Positions 51,168-60,032 of a stretch of 64,000 nucleotides of DNA are shown piece by piece. The stretch's first letter is position 1, and every line of letters starts with the position of its first letter. This DNA is from Durusdinium trenchii (taxonomy: Eukaryota; Sar; Dinophyceae; Suessiales; Symbiodiniaceae). The DNA lies in the NCBI GenBank assembly GCA_963970005.1, contig CAXAMN010008580.1, positions 85,253-149,252 on the forward strand. Direction: 5' to 3'. Position numbers and translations under genes: made by a program. The notes beneath the pieces are model-generated. The model made no database searches. It worked only from the letters and a program-made list of their open reading frames with translations, and was not told the DNA's origin.

Positions 51168-51690
51168 TTGTGATTGGCAGCAACCGGACTTTCCTAAGCC
51201 TACGGATTCTAATCTGGCCAAGTGATTCCTAATAGAATTGCAAAGCAAACGCAGCTGAAGACCCTGCAACTTCGTGGTCCGCCACTGTCGTCATGACTGA
51301 AGAGTGTTGCCATTCAGCTGCTGGTACGATGTTCGCACAAAACTTGGCGCTCGCAGACTGCCTGGATCGGACTTTATATTAAGGAAGCCATAGTGTGGAA
51401 ACGACCTGATCAAGGCTACAGTGGCTGTGATTGGTAGCAAGCAAACTTTTCTAAGCTTACGGATTCTAATCTGGCCAAGTGATTCCTAATAGAATTGCAA
51501 AACAAACGCAGCTGAAGACCCTGCAACTTCGTGGTCCGCCACTGTCATCATGACTGAAGAGTGTTGCCATTCAGCTGCTGGTACCATGTTCGCACAAAAT
51601 TTGGCAACCAAGTCTGCAGTCTGCGGCGAAAAGTCTGAGTTGCAGACTGCCTGGATCGGACTTTATATAAGCCATAAGCCATAGTGTGGA
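51168..51690. repeat. Two tandem copies of a ~255-bp unit
   Basis: TTGTGATTGGCAGCAACCGG and its copy at about 51428 both lead through GATTCTAATCTGGCCAAGTG, AACGCAGCTGAAGACCCTGC, ATGACTGAAGAGTGTTGCC and GCCTGGATCGGACTTTATAT. A third copy is at 52845-53120. One frame (AAEDPATSWSATVVMTEECC, HSAAGTM.AQNLA) is open in all three and ends DCLDR.L then stop. Confidence 0.75.
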
Positions 51691-51739
51691 AGCGACCTGA
51701 TCATGGGTTTCCCAAGGACTGACATGGTGTAGTGAAAAC

Positions 51740-51937
51740 ATGACGGACCATGTCTTGCCGGACCATGACGTGACCGGTTTGCGGGCACCGCGTGGAAAGC
51801 GCCTTTCTCAGGTTTTTGAGCACGCAAGGTGTGCAACCGACGTGGATGACACGGCGAGTGAAAACACTGAAGAAATGCCGGTGGCAACATGTTTGGGCCG
51901 TTTGAAGATGCAGGTCTGCTTTCATTTTGGCAAGTGA
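51740..51937 (+). CDS. ORF of 65 codons, unknown
   Basis: ATG 51740 opens MTDHVLPDHDVTGLRAPRGK, RLSQVFEHARCATDVDDTAS and ENTEEMPVATCLGRLKMQVC, then stop. The minus strand is open as well. No paralog occurs in the window except its 3' flank. The function is unknown. Confidence 0.27.
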   Translation: MTDHVLPDHDVTGLRAPRGKRLSQVFEHARCATDVDDTASENTEEMPVATCLGRLKMQVCFHFGK

Positions 51938-52375
51938 TTTTTCGACCTCAGCCACAAGACAGTCTGACGGAAACATTGGATTGAGTCCTCCTCTCGCGTC
52001 TTGAAAACCAACAGTGAAGACACCAAGACTTCATGGTCCACCAAAGGCTCCATTGCCTCACCGCCTAACCACGCATACAGTAGTCTGAACCGCACAACAC
52101 CAGGCAACCAACAAGTTTTCTCAGTGCTTACACTTGATGCATGTTTCCAAAACTATCAAGCACTTGTACTTTGCTTGTATAACTTAAAACAGTCATAGCG
52201 TGGCGAAGCCACATGAAACAATACCAGGCGCGGTTCGCGAGCTTTATGGGAACCAAATTTGACGGAACTGGTTCCCACAGCAATAGCAATAAAGGTGAAA
52301 GCTCACCTCGTGTAAACTCACACGTTGCCAGAGCACATGCCGGGCTTTACGCAGTGCAGTGGTCTATGATATTGT
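51930..52375. repeat. Duplicated module K, copy 2
   Basis: Paralog of 26843-27245; see there. The surrounding order (module K, CATTCGTGCAATTGGTTATC, coiled-coil exons, R1) is the same in 26.8-28.4 kb and 51.9-55.7 kb. Confidence 0.65.
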
Positions 52376-52844
52376 AGACCGTTGTATGGTTAGATGCTTG
52401 ATGAGGTGCAAAAGGTACTTCCGGAAACGTGTCGGGTAATGAGGCCCCCGACACAAGCCTGCACCTTCCATGGGAAGCTGGAGGAAGAAGCGGAAGAAAT
52501 GGAAGAAGTGTGTGTGCACGAGTGCTTTGTGGGAGGTTCAGCAACCTCTCGAGCGTTTTCTGGTTAATCGAGCACATTTGGGAATCTTAAGTAGTAACAA
52601 TACATCACGAGCAAAAAAAAACTCGTTCAAAAATAAATGCTACAGTGGAAGGCGCCGGATAGGATGGTACAACACTTGAGTCTAGTCTAGTATGTGAATA
52701 TCACCAGCTGCCTGGCTGTTTCACCATAGCTCCCGGAGAGATTGATGGGCAATTTGCTGGTCTTCATTGATATACCACTTCTGCTTGGGCCCTTCATGTC
52801 TGGCACCTTCTGACGCACAAACACCACACCAACTCTATGGACTA

Positions 52845-53098
52845 TAGTTGTTGTGATTGGCAGCAACCGGACTTTCCTAAGCCTACAGGTTTTAATCTGG
52901 CCAGGTGATTCCTCAATTTGGAAAGCAAACGCAGCTGAAGAAGACCCTGCAACTTCGTGGTCCGCCACTGTCGTCATGACTGAAGAGTGTTGCCATTCAG
53001 CTGCTGGTACGATGTCCGCACAAAACTTGGCAACCAACCAAGTCTGCGGCGAAAAGTCTGAGTTGCTCGCAGACTGCCTGGATCGGGCTTTACGTTAA
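52845..53098 (+). CDS. Frame shared by three repeat copies, unknown
   Basis: The plus frame of 81 codons (52853-53098) reads ANAAEEDPATSWSATVVMTE, ECCHSAAGTMSAQNLATN and SELLADCLDRALR, then stop. It is kept open in the tandem copies at 51168 and 51430 despite substitutions and small indels. It could be an exon of a small gene family or non-coding repeat. Confidence 0.3.
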
Positions 53099-53129
53099 GG
53101 AAGCCATAGTGTGGAAACGACCCATTCGT

Positions 53130-53775
53130 GCAATTGGTTATCAGCGGCGAGGAACCTTCACTGACTCCCTCACTTCCCCTGGAAAGAAAACCCTAAACTT
53201 CCAAAGTCTTGGAAAATCTAAGTTTTGGGGCAAAGACTTAAACTGGGAACGAAAGGCTTAACCGAGTTGCTGTATGTGACCTTTCCTGGAACCTATATAT
53301 ATATATGTCATGTTGAAGTGATCTGAGCAGCACCAAATAAAGCTTCAACCCATGTTTTCGCATGTGCATGTACATAGTCTCAAATCGTCAAGCCGTTTTC
53401 CAATCCTTTCACCGGGCACGATGACAATCTGTTCATCCTTTGTGTGGACTTTTTTCGTGGACAGTGCTGTGTAAAACATGTTTCAAGTGAATTCTCAGGG
53501 GTGGTGGTGTCCACGACCTTTCTAAGTCTTTCCACAACTTTTTTAAGTCGTTCCATGCCTTTTTCAAGTCGTTCCACGGTTTGTCCATGGTCAGTCCACT
53601 GTTCATTTGGTCCGAATGGGCAAGAAGATCCGCACGCGTCACGGATACAAACATGCGATTAGAATAAATCCACTCTGTGCAGTAGCAATGAAAAATGAAT
53701 TGACAATAAATGTGTTGAATTTAACTTATTTAACCGTAATTATGTTCCATGCACTGTTGATTCCTGGCTTTCAGA
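53130..53775. other. Non-coding stretch with short tandem words
   Basis: A TATATATATA run lies at about 53296. TCTAAGTCTTTCCACAACTT, TTTAAGTCGTTCCATGCC and TTCAAGTCGTTCCACGG at 53520-53580 form a three-unit ~24-bp repeat. Confidence 0.4.
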
Positions 53776-53779
53776 CCCC

Positions 53780-54115
53780 GTGCTACCATCCAAAGGGGAT
53801 CGTGTCGCGGTATGTCTAAACGGTACACTTTTAAGTCTAGGCTCCAAATCTAAGTTGAACTTAAGACAATTAAGTCTTGGACACATAGGGAAAAGGTTAT
53901 ATAACCTTTTTCAATCCGTGTGTTCAGTATCTCAGCCTCATGAAAGGGACACGCCGCTGCAAGCTGCGTTCCTCGGCTGCATGCTTGGAGGCTTGCTTCT
54001 GCTGCGTGCCTCTGTTTTGCTAAAGGGTCGAAGCAAAAAAACATTCAAAGACCCTTCCTGCACCAGTAAAACCATAATTGATGGTGGGCTGTGTCCCAGT
54101 CCTTCCCGTCATTGA
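53780..54115 (+). CDS. Weak ORF with a hydrophobic segment
   Basis: Plus frame reads LSLGSKSKLNLRQLSLGHIG, then LQAAFLGCMLGGLLLLRASV and LLKGRSKKTFKDP. The acceptor GCTTTCAG^ACCCC precedes it. The hydrophobic run followed by basic residues suits a membrane anchor. No paralog. Confidence 0.25.
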   Translation: MLPSKGDRVAVCLNGTLLSLGSKSKLNLRQLSLGHIGKRLYNLFQSVCSVSQPHERDTPLQAAFLGCMLGGLLLLRASVLLKGRSKKTFKDPSCTSKTIIDGGLCPSPSRH

Positions 54116-54335
54116 TGTTACTGAACGAAAAGCATTGCAAATCGCTAATTGTAGCCACATCATTACGGTCTGCCGGGGTCTTAACCGGCATGGAGACGTT
54201 CTAGAGAATGGTGCCCCTTTTGAGGTGATCAAGCAGCTACATCCAGTCCAGGCCCCTGAGCCAACCAATTGTGATACCAAATGCTCGATCGATATTGCCC
54301 TGCGCGAGCATGTCACATGTGTGGTAGCGTTGTGA
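54078..54335 (+). CDS. Weak ORF, unknown
   Basis: Plus frame reads VLPVIDVTERKALQIANCSH, IITVCRGLNRHGDVLENGAP and FEVIKQLHPVQAPEPTNC. A 152-codon minus frame (54020-54478) overlaps it. Strand is not certain. Confidence 0.22.
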   Translation: MMVGCVPVLPVIDVTERKALQIANCSHIITVCRGLNRHGDVLENGAPFEVIKQLHPVQAPEPTNCDTKCSIDIALREHVTCVVAL

Positions 54336-54599
54336 CATTGCCTTAGAGCCCAGCTCCCATGGCGCATCGAAAGAACCTCCACGAGGATCAGGGTGGTCGT
54401 CCAGCTACACCCACCGGGCCGCGCCGTGTGCTGGCGAGCTGGCGGCCCACTCGGGCGACCCGTGCAACCTTGATGCAATCTCGTCGTCCAAACACAACCG
54501 ATCAGTTACTGAGTCCAAGCACTTGCGAACGGAGGGGGTGTGCCTCGTCACACCTCGCGGCGAAAACACACCTCGTCTATAGCGGTGTCAAAAGCCGGT

Positions 54600-54850
54600 C
54601 ATGACTTGCTTCCGCCAATGCTTGCGCAGCGCGGAGCTTCCGCGACTATTTCTCAAATGGCTTCCGCGGGCCATGTTTGGTTCAAATCCTCTTCCGCGGC
54701 GCTTCCGCGACGTATTTCTCAAAAGTGCTCATAGGTTAGATAGACCTCCTTAGGCATCTACTGATGTCAAGAAGATCAAACATGCACCTTCGCAAAGCTT
54801 CAGCGCTTGTGAATTTGACCGTATAATTACTTACGCGGTGGCTTCCGGCT
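54600..54850. repeat. Second cluster of GCTTCCGCG words
   Basis: GGAGCTTCCGCGAC, GGCTTCCGCGGGCC, CGGCGCTTCCGCGACG, CTTACGCGGTGGCTTCCGGC. ATTTCTCAAA repeats at 54648 and 54713, spacing two larger units about 65 bp apart. Confidence 0.5.
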
Positions 54851-55049
54851 TCGCTTCCACGCCAGTTTTGGGCCTCCAGGGGGCCAGGTTTGGAGTCTAC
54901 TAAGTGTGTTTTAAACTGTACATGACGAGGTCTTTGATGCTCACATGCCACGTATTGGGTGGAGGTCTTTCGCTCCTTCATCCGTTGACTTCTGGCGGCG
55001 TCAGTTCCAGACGCGGTGCGCCCGTTCCGTGCGCTCAGTGGTGTCACTA

Positions 55050-55275
55050 AGTGGATTCAGCATGGACTGGCCAGGTCACTTGGCCAGGTCTTCCCGGTAT
55101 GTCGAATCGGTTTCGAATCGGTTCGAGAACTCCAAGACATTCGGACAATTCAAGAGATCTATGTCGCTACGTCACAACTCCAGGCAGCACCGGACTCGCT
55201 GTTGAGCCTTGGGATCTGAAGTTGCAGAATGAGGATCTCCGCCACGAGTCGCACCTCCGACATGAACATGCTTGA
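55050..55275 (+). CDS. Candidate coiled-coil C-terminal exons, copy 2
   Basis: Paralog of 27690-28080. It reads RIGFESVRELQDIRTIQEIY and VATSQLQAAPDSLLSLGI, then, after GAAGTTGCAG^AATG, NEDLRHESHLRHEHA and stop. Identity of the last 15 residues in both copies contrasts with drift upstream. Confidence 0.35.
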
Positions 55276-55364
55276 CATCTGCTCAGTGTGTGCTCAAGGC
55301 CCTGTACAAAATGAACATGCTCAAGGCCCTGTTCAGTCTCTTGGGTAGTAGGCTTAGGTGATTA

Positions 55365-55740
55365 CAATGGAATTTCAACACCTCCTAGCTGCCCTATATA
55401 GCTTCTTCAAACCCCAATGGACACGTTGGACGACCTGAAAAGCGTGTGACCAAACCAATTGGCTCTAGGTAAATTGCAGATCAGAACATACAGGAATTCA
55501 ATTAACACCTTTTTATGAATGTTTGGTGATTGAGAGTCCTGTGGGAACCTTCTTTGACCCCATGAATTCCCACCACTGAAGACAAACACCACATTCTGAC
55601 ACAGCTTGCACTGCTTAAGCCGAAACACAGCAGCACAAAAGCTTGAGCAAACCAAAGGACCACAAGGTATTGAACCACTCACTTGGATCCCTTGCTGGCC
55701 CTTCTCCCAACATGTTGATCAACTGTTGATCCTCCAAAAA
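55365..55740. repeat. Repeat R1, copy 3
   Basis: Same landmarks as 28100-28400. The spliced-leader-like word is diverged here (CTTAAGCCGAAA at 55614-55625, two mismatches). GTTGATCCTCCAAAAA is duplicated at 55724 and 55784. Confidence 0.65.
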
Positions 55741-56379
55741 CTAGCAATGGGAGTCCATTTGGATAATATCACAAAGCCTGCTGCTGATCCTCCAAAAACA
55801 ATAGCAATAGCACGAACACATGAATTTCAGGACATGTTTCAGGCTCTACAGAATGTATTCAATGTATTCTTGAATGCCCCCCCCCTCCGCATCATAAACG
55901 CATGTTTGACATGTTTCTACTGGGTTTCTGATGATTTCTGATAAGATTTCTGATGATTCTGTAGACGCTTAAGCAAGATCACAGTGGCATCTGAGATTCC
56001 ATGAGGTTTTGCTGTGGCCTATCAAAGGGTCGACGCAGTTCGCGCTTAGAGTCACGCCGTTCTATGGAAGGATGAGCCAGGGTAGGACGAGCCCAATGGG
56101 AGAAACGTGGGTGCTTTGTGGCTACCTGTACGCAATTTTGCCTTTAAAACGTTGTCTTTTAAACGGTCTTACCAAATTCCCATGGGCAAGAGTCACATGT
56201 CGGGGTGGTGTCGAGTCCCCAAATGTGGATATATATGGGCACCACGAACCTCCATGGATCGCAGCTCATCGACTCATCGGCTCTTACATCAAGTCTCCCA
56301 CCGACGTCGTCCCACCCGACAGCACATATATGTCCACAGACGGTCGGACCGAGCTGCTCAGGAGCAGCTCGGGCTCCCT
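55741..56379. other. No clear gene
   Basis: GATTTCTGATGATT/GATAAGATTTCTGATGATT at 55925-55960 is a short tandem repeat. Plus frames 56009-56464 and 56107-56451 are open but overlap each other. Confidence 0.3.
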
Positions 56380-56488
56380 CCCGTTTGGGCTCCTGGCCTT
56401 TCTACCTCCGTTTTCGAAGATGGGACAGGGGTGGGTGCCAGCGAGGTCTAAGCACCGAAGCTGAAAACATGGGACAGGAGCCCTAGGG
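56380..56488. mobile_element. Family A TIR element A3
   Basis: The left end CCCGTTTGGGCTCCTGGCC and right end GGACAGGAGCCCTAGGG flank CTCCGTTTTCGAAGATGGGA. Flanks CCT and TCT differ by one base, so the target duplication is probably mutated. It touches the stop codon of the minus-strand exon at 56491. Confidence 0.58.
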
Positions 56489-56490
56489 TC

Positions 56491-56803
56491 TCATCGCGCT
56501 GTAAGCAATGCATGTGCTGCTCCCCGCCGGTTTCGGCCTTCCACTTCCTCGAGCTCCAGGGGCCATGGAAGGCCATAGCACTCGACCAGCTGCAAAGCAA
56601 TCCATGACTGCGGTCCTCCGACGCTGAGGGCACGGGCTTCCCCAAACACGGGGACCGGCATATATGGACCGAATTCAGTTGGAGGCTTTTGATGGCACCA
56701 ATTGCACACGTGTTTTTTGATGCCATGGCGCCTCTCCTGAAATGCAATCCTCTCCTGAATCCTCACTTGTAGGCGACAACGTGCGGTGTCAAAGGCCAAA
56801 CTG
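56491..56803 (-). CDS. Terminal exon, unknown protein with CxxC
   Basis: On the minus strand the acceptor ACCAACAG^CAG opens a frame reading SLAFDTARCRLQVRIQERIA, FQERRHGIKKHVCNWCHQKP, PTEFGPYMPVPVFGEARALS, SWIALQLVECYGLPWPLELE and ending HALLTAR then stop at 56491. CNWC could be part of a metal site. It lies between elements E3 (upstream, in the presumed intron) and A3 (downstream). The peptide is among the most convincing of the window. No family is recognised. Confidence 0.45.
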
Positions 56804-56835
56804 CTGTTGGTTTGCATATACCAGGACCCTCCAAA

Positions 56836-56900
56836 GTACCTTAGAAAACGGAACATGACCTCATAAAAATTCAGGTACTTGTACCCATTTTCCGAGGTAC
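56836..56900. repeat. Family E inverted-repeat element, copy 3
   Basis: GTACCTTAGAAAACGG pairs with CCATTTTCCGAGGTAC. It lies just upstream, on the minus strand, of the exon at 56491-56803. Related to 1403-1500 and 16290-16372. Confidence 0.5.
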
Positions 56901-57116
56901 GTACTGAGACTCCAGGTGTGACCCCAAGCTGGTCGAGGAAGAAAATCATACAAACTCATACACGTGCGATGCCCAGACCATCCATGCCTTTTTTAATCCC
57001 CAAAAAACACATATCATTGAATTGCAATAATTATTGATGATTTATATTCCTGCCTGCGTGACCTCTATTTTGGACCTCCCACCGCCCCACATATGCCGTA
57101 TTTCCTATCAAAAAGG

Positions 57117-57279
57117 TCACATCGACGATTTCACCAGCGCCACCCTGCTGGGTCGAGCTATCGAAGTGAACCCAAGAGAGCACCCCTGGTGCTCCTCTAA
57201 CAAAAGGACTGGTGCCCACAAAGGTTCATCTAATTCCATTGTCGAACCCTGACTGAACACCTCTGGCTCCATCCAGCGT
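57117..57279 (-). CDS. Terminal exon joined across element D1
   Basis: The acceptor AAGGGCAG^A supplies one base that completes a codon begun by the AG left at the end of the exon 57392-57519. The frame then reads RWMEPEVFSQGSTMELDEPL, WAPVLLLEEHQGCSLGFTSI, ARPSRVALVKSSM and stops at 57117. Phase agreement and an open frame over 54 codons support the join. No family is recognised. Confidence 0.45.
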
Positions 57280-57320
57280 CTGCCCTTCCCCTAACCAAAA
57301 GGTACCACATGTGGACGCAC

Positions 57321-57400
57321 CCAAGAGAGGTTAAGTGATCTTATAGGACCTTACTGGGGTACCTATGGGATAGTCTACAAGGTCCTTCAACCTCTGTTGG
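57321..57400. mobile_element. Family D TIR element D1
   Basis: The 80-bp unit has ends CCAAGAGAGGTTAAG and CTTCAACCTCTGTTGG and the core TATAGGACC ... CTATGGGATAG. On the minus strand CCAACAGAG^GTTGAAGG provides the donor of the intron 57280-57391. No exact target duplication. Confidence 0.65.
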
Positions 57401-57519
57401 ACTACAGTAGTTGCAGCCTCGGTCCGTACGCGAGTGTTGGGACTGGCAGGATGTCCTGTGAGGAGTTTCCAGACTTCTTGTGGCGAAGCCTGCAGCTCTG
57501 CACGTGCCAGGCTAGTGAC
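57392..57519 (-). CDS. Internal exon ending in element D1
   Basis: Acceptor CGTTCCCAG^GTC. The frame reads VTSLARAELQASPQEVWKLL, TGHPASPNTRVRTEAATTVV and QQ, ending CAACAGAG^GTTGAAGG inside D1. 128 nt leaves two bases, which fit the next exon. It is Ala/Thr/Arg-rich and helical in its first half. No family is recognised. Confidence 0.48.
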
Positions 57520-57611
57520 CTGGGAACGCGGCGGAAGAAACAGTGAACAGTCCCTGAAATGGACATGGAAGTGGTCTTCCACTACATGTTACATCGTTTT
57601 ACATGTTCCTC

Positions 57612-57800
57612 TACTAAGCAGGTGGACCGTGTCTCCACCACACACCATCAGTCTGTGCACGTTTCGTGCAGGCTCCTGAAGAACGCCAGTCAAGCGATGA
57701 ATACCACCCTCCGACCTTCGGGGTGTCCTGGCTGGACTACTCCACACTACCAGCCTAGGCTTCCAGACAGGGCACCCCGACAGGAGGGTCCTGGTAGTAT
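57612..57800 (-). CDS. Candidate exon upstream of 57519
   Basis: Minus frame reads TLLSGCPVWKPRLVVWSSPA, RTPRRSEGGIHRLTGVLQEP and ARNVHRLMVCGGDTVHLLSR. A donor-like GAACAT^GTAAAA closes it, but the phase does not meet the next exon directly. A plus frame of 137 codons overlaps. Confidence 0.25.
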
Positions 57801-57972
57801 GGGTCATTCATTAGTATGGCTCAATTGTGTTCTAGCGAAGAAACCAAGCTTACAAAAGCTAGGCATGACGATTGTTCTTTACTCTGGTTCTACTTTCGGT
57901 GAGGGTACTTTGAAACAAACCCATCTCAAAGGACTGTACGAGTACTTCAGGGCACTCTTGATACACTCATAA

Positions 57973-58497
57973 GACTAAACACTAAAGACTAAACTTGACA
58001 AAGTATGCCCCTGCCCTGCACACTAAACGGATATATACGCATCATGCACCACTGAGCAATGAGACAACATGTGCCCTCGGATTTTTCCGCGCAACAAGAC
58101 CCAAACGTAGAGCCTTGATGAATCAACCCGAATTCAGAGGTAGCCAGTGACCTGATATATAGGACCCGGAAAAACCTGTACGACATACTCCTGGGAAGGT
58201 CGAATTCTAGGGTTCTTCCAGCCACCTCTGTTGCTTTTAGCGAATTCTTCCTTCAACATCCCATCCAGACCCGGTCGACGAACTGGCACCTCCAGGCCGC
58301 GGGCAAAGGGGTTCCGCAGCAGAAACCCTAACCTGGGCACCCAGGTCTGCGGCGGTTTGGAAACGAAACGTTGAAATCCTTTAAGAAGCACCATATTTAG
58401 AAGCACCTCAGGCACCTCACTCAAGACAAGTTAGATGGTAAACGAAAAAGCCAAGTAGTTGCTATAAGTCTCCGCAAAGCCAAGTAGTTGCTGGTAG
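57973..58497. other. Spacer with one ambiguous exon island
   Basis: 58235-58348 is GC-rich. Plus has TTTTAG^CGAATT and CACCCAG^GTCTGC around PDPVDELAPPGRGQRG. Minus reads GFLLRNPFARGLEVPVRRPG and DGMLKEEFAKSN. I cannot decide. CCAAGTAGTTGCT occurs twice at 58450-58495 as a short direct repeat. Confidence 0.25.
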
Positions 58498-58577
58498 GGA
58501 CCTGGAAAATGGACGCCGTGACGCCGAGATACGCCGAGCACGGCGCACCGCCTCAAAAACCGAAGAAGTTCGAAGAG
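58498..58577 (+). CDS. Exon 1 of a two-exon join, unknown protein
   Basis: Acceptor GCTGGTAG^GGACC and donor CGAAGAG^GTGAACG. The frame reads DLENGRRDAEIRRARRTASK and TEEVRR with one base left over. The following 179-nt intron (58578-58756) is itself foldback-like: GTGAAACCTTGGG near its start and CCTTGGTTTCACTTGG near its end. Confidence 0.4.
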
Positions 58578-58756
58578 GTGAACGTTCATCGTGAAACCTT
58601 GGGAAACCCAATGAAACCGAGTATTTTGTGCGCAGCTACGTCCGAAACCAACCGGTTTCAACCAGTCCGCAGCTGGTTTTTACTGTCCGCAGCTATTGGT
58701 AAACCTTGGTTTCACTTGGTTTCACTAAGACCTGCAACTCTTGCCCGTCCTTATAG

Positions 58757-58929
58757 GTCCCCTGTTCGGCTTCGCAGTGGCTGACCTGGACGACTTCTAC
58801 AACCACGGGCTGACGCAGTCGCACCGGCTACGCGCTCGGCTGCGACTGGAGACGTTCGAAGGAAACAAACCAGTCGTGGACCAACTGCAAAAGGCAAACG
58901 GGCACCGTTGGAAGATTGAACTCCTAGAG
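58757..58929 (+). CDS. Exon 2 of a two-exon join, unknown protein
   Basis: Acceptor CGTCCTTATAG^GT continues the codon from 58577 in phase: GPLFGFAVADLDDFYNHGLT, QSHRLRARLRLETFEGNKPV and DQLQKANGHRWKIELLE, ending CTAGAG^GTTTCC. It is charged and helical. A small downstream exon candidate at 59147-59190 (KLLADVIGKAKHAM, CTTTTTCAG^C ... ATGG^GTAGGT) does not match the phase directly, so something lies between. No family is recognised. Confidence 0.42.
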
Positions 58930-59146
58930 GTTTCCCCAGTCGGTTTGTTTTTCTCCAGCCTTTACGTAAAAAGTTGTTTTTTGACACGAATTACGATCAT
59001 TTATGGGCGTTTTGGACATTACAAGACATTCCAGGATGCAACTCTCCCAGTGCAAATCCATCCCAAATCACCAACAAACACATGCCTCATGCCTATGCCT
59101 GATTTCTGACTTGTGGCATGCTACCAACGAACGTATTCTTTTTCAG

Positions 59147-59190
59147 CAAACTACTAGCTGATGTTATTGGAAAAGCAAAGCACGCCATGG
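59147..59190 (+). CDS. Candidate small exon
   Basis: T-rich acceptor TATTCTTTTTCAG^C and donor CCATGG^GTAGGT flank KLLADVIGKAKHAM. A further segment at 59222-59309 (NWSKLLEPTGGAGPKSAG, CACACT^GTGAGTG) could follow. Ambiguous. Confidence 0.27.
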
Positions 59191-59335
59191 GTAGGTAGGT
59201 ACCCCTCGTCCAAACACCCAGCAACTGGTCCAAACTTCTGGAACCCACAGGCGGTGCCGGGCCCAAGTCTGCTGGCTTGCCATCCTCCAAGGGCACCTGG
59301 ACCACACTGTGAGTGAATGTAAAGGTGACCGACCC

Positions 59336-59545
59336 TCCCAGGTACGGTCCGTACGGTGATGTCTTCGACACTGTTGCCCGGTGCCAGCCAGTCGGGTCCA
59401 GTCGTACCGAACCTGAGGTTCGGTCGTACCCACTTCTGCCACCGAACCTCAGGTTCGGTACTGACCTGGCCCCGACCATGGCACCGACATACCAGTATCA
59501 CCGTACCTGAGAAGGTACAAAAACGGATCCCTATGGAGTGTGGAT
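59336..59545. repeat. Palindromic region with CCGAACCTGAGG words
   Basis: CCGAACCTGAGGTTCGG at 59407-59423 is a near-perfect palindrome and ACCGAACCTCAGGTTCGGTA at 59441-59460 another. GGTGCCAGCCAGTCGG and the TTCGACACTGTT word also occur in element 14182-14280 and at 45060. It is probably several nested units of the A/G type. Confidence 0.5.
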
Positions 59546-59943
59546 CATATGTATCTCTGCCCGGAGCCTAAAGTTAAAGAGGACGGATTCGGAGGCAGTC
59601 TCCCAACTGAGTCTCCTCGTGGTGAAGGTGGTCGAGATTCTCGGTGTGTCAATGTGAGGAGATGGTACAAAGAATTTCTGGAATCATGACAGTTACGTGG
59701 AGTGAAAACCACCTGTTTTGGTATTCGGAAATTCTTTGAAAACTGTGCCTGGTTCGACCTGATATACAAGCACATGTCTCCCTAATGAGCCCAGTTGACC
59801 TCGAGTCTTATCGAGTCTTGATAGTTGAAATTGAGTTGGTGCTCCCAAATCTGAGGTTACTCAGTGCTCTAGGTCCGAAAACGGCGCCAACTCCTGGCGA
59901 GGATTGAACTTCCGGAACAGCCCGGATATGTTTAAAACTATAT

Positions 59944-60029
59944 CCCAAACGCTCCATGTATGGAATATATGCCTACATTGACCCCTGAAGCCACCCCAAT
60001 GTAGGCATATATGGCATACAGTGTCTGGG
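59944..60029. mobile_element. Family B TIR element with TSD (TAT)
   Basis: The ends are CCCAAACGCTCCATGTAT and ATACAGTGTCTGGG, with inner CCTACATTGACCCC and CCCCAATGTAGG. TAT lies at 59941-59943 and 60030-60032. 86 bp. Confidence 0.72.
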
Positions 60030-60032
60030 TAT

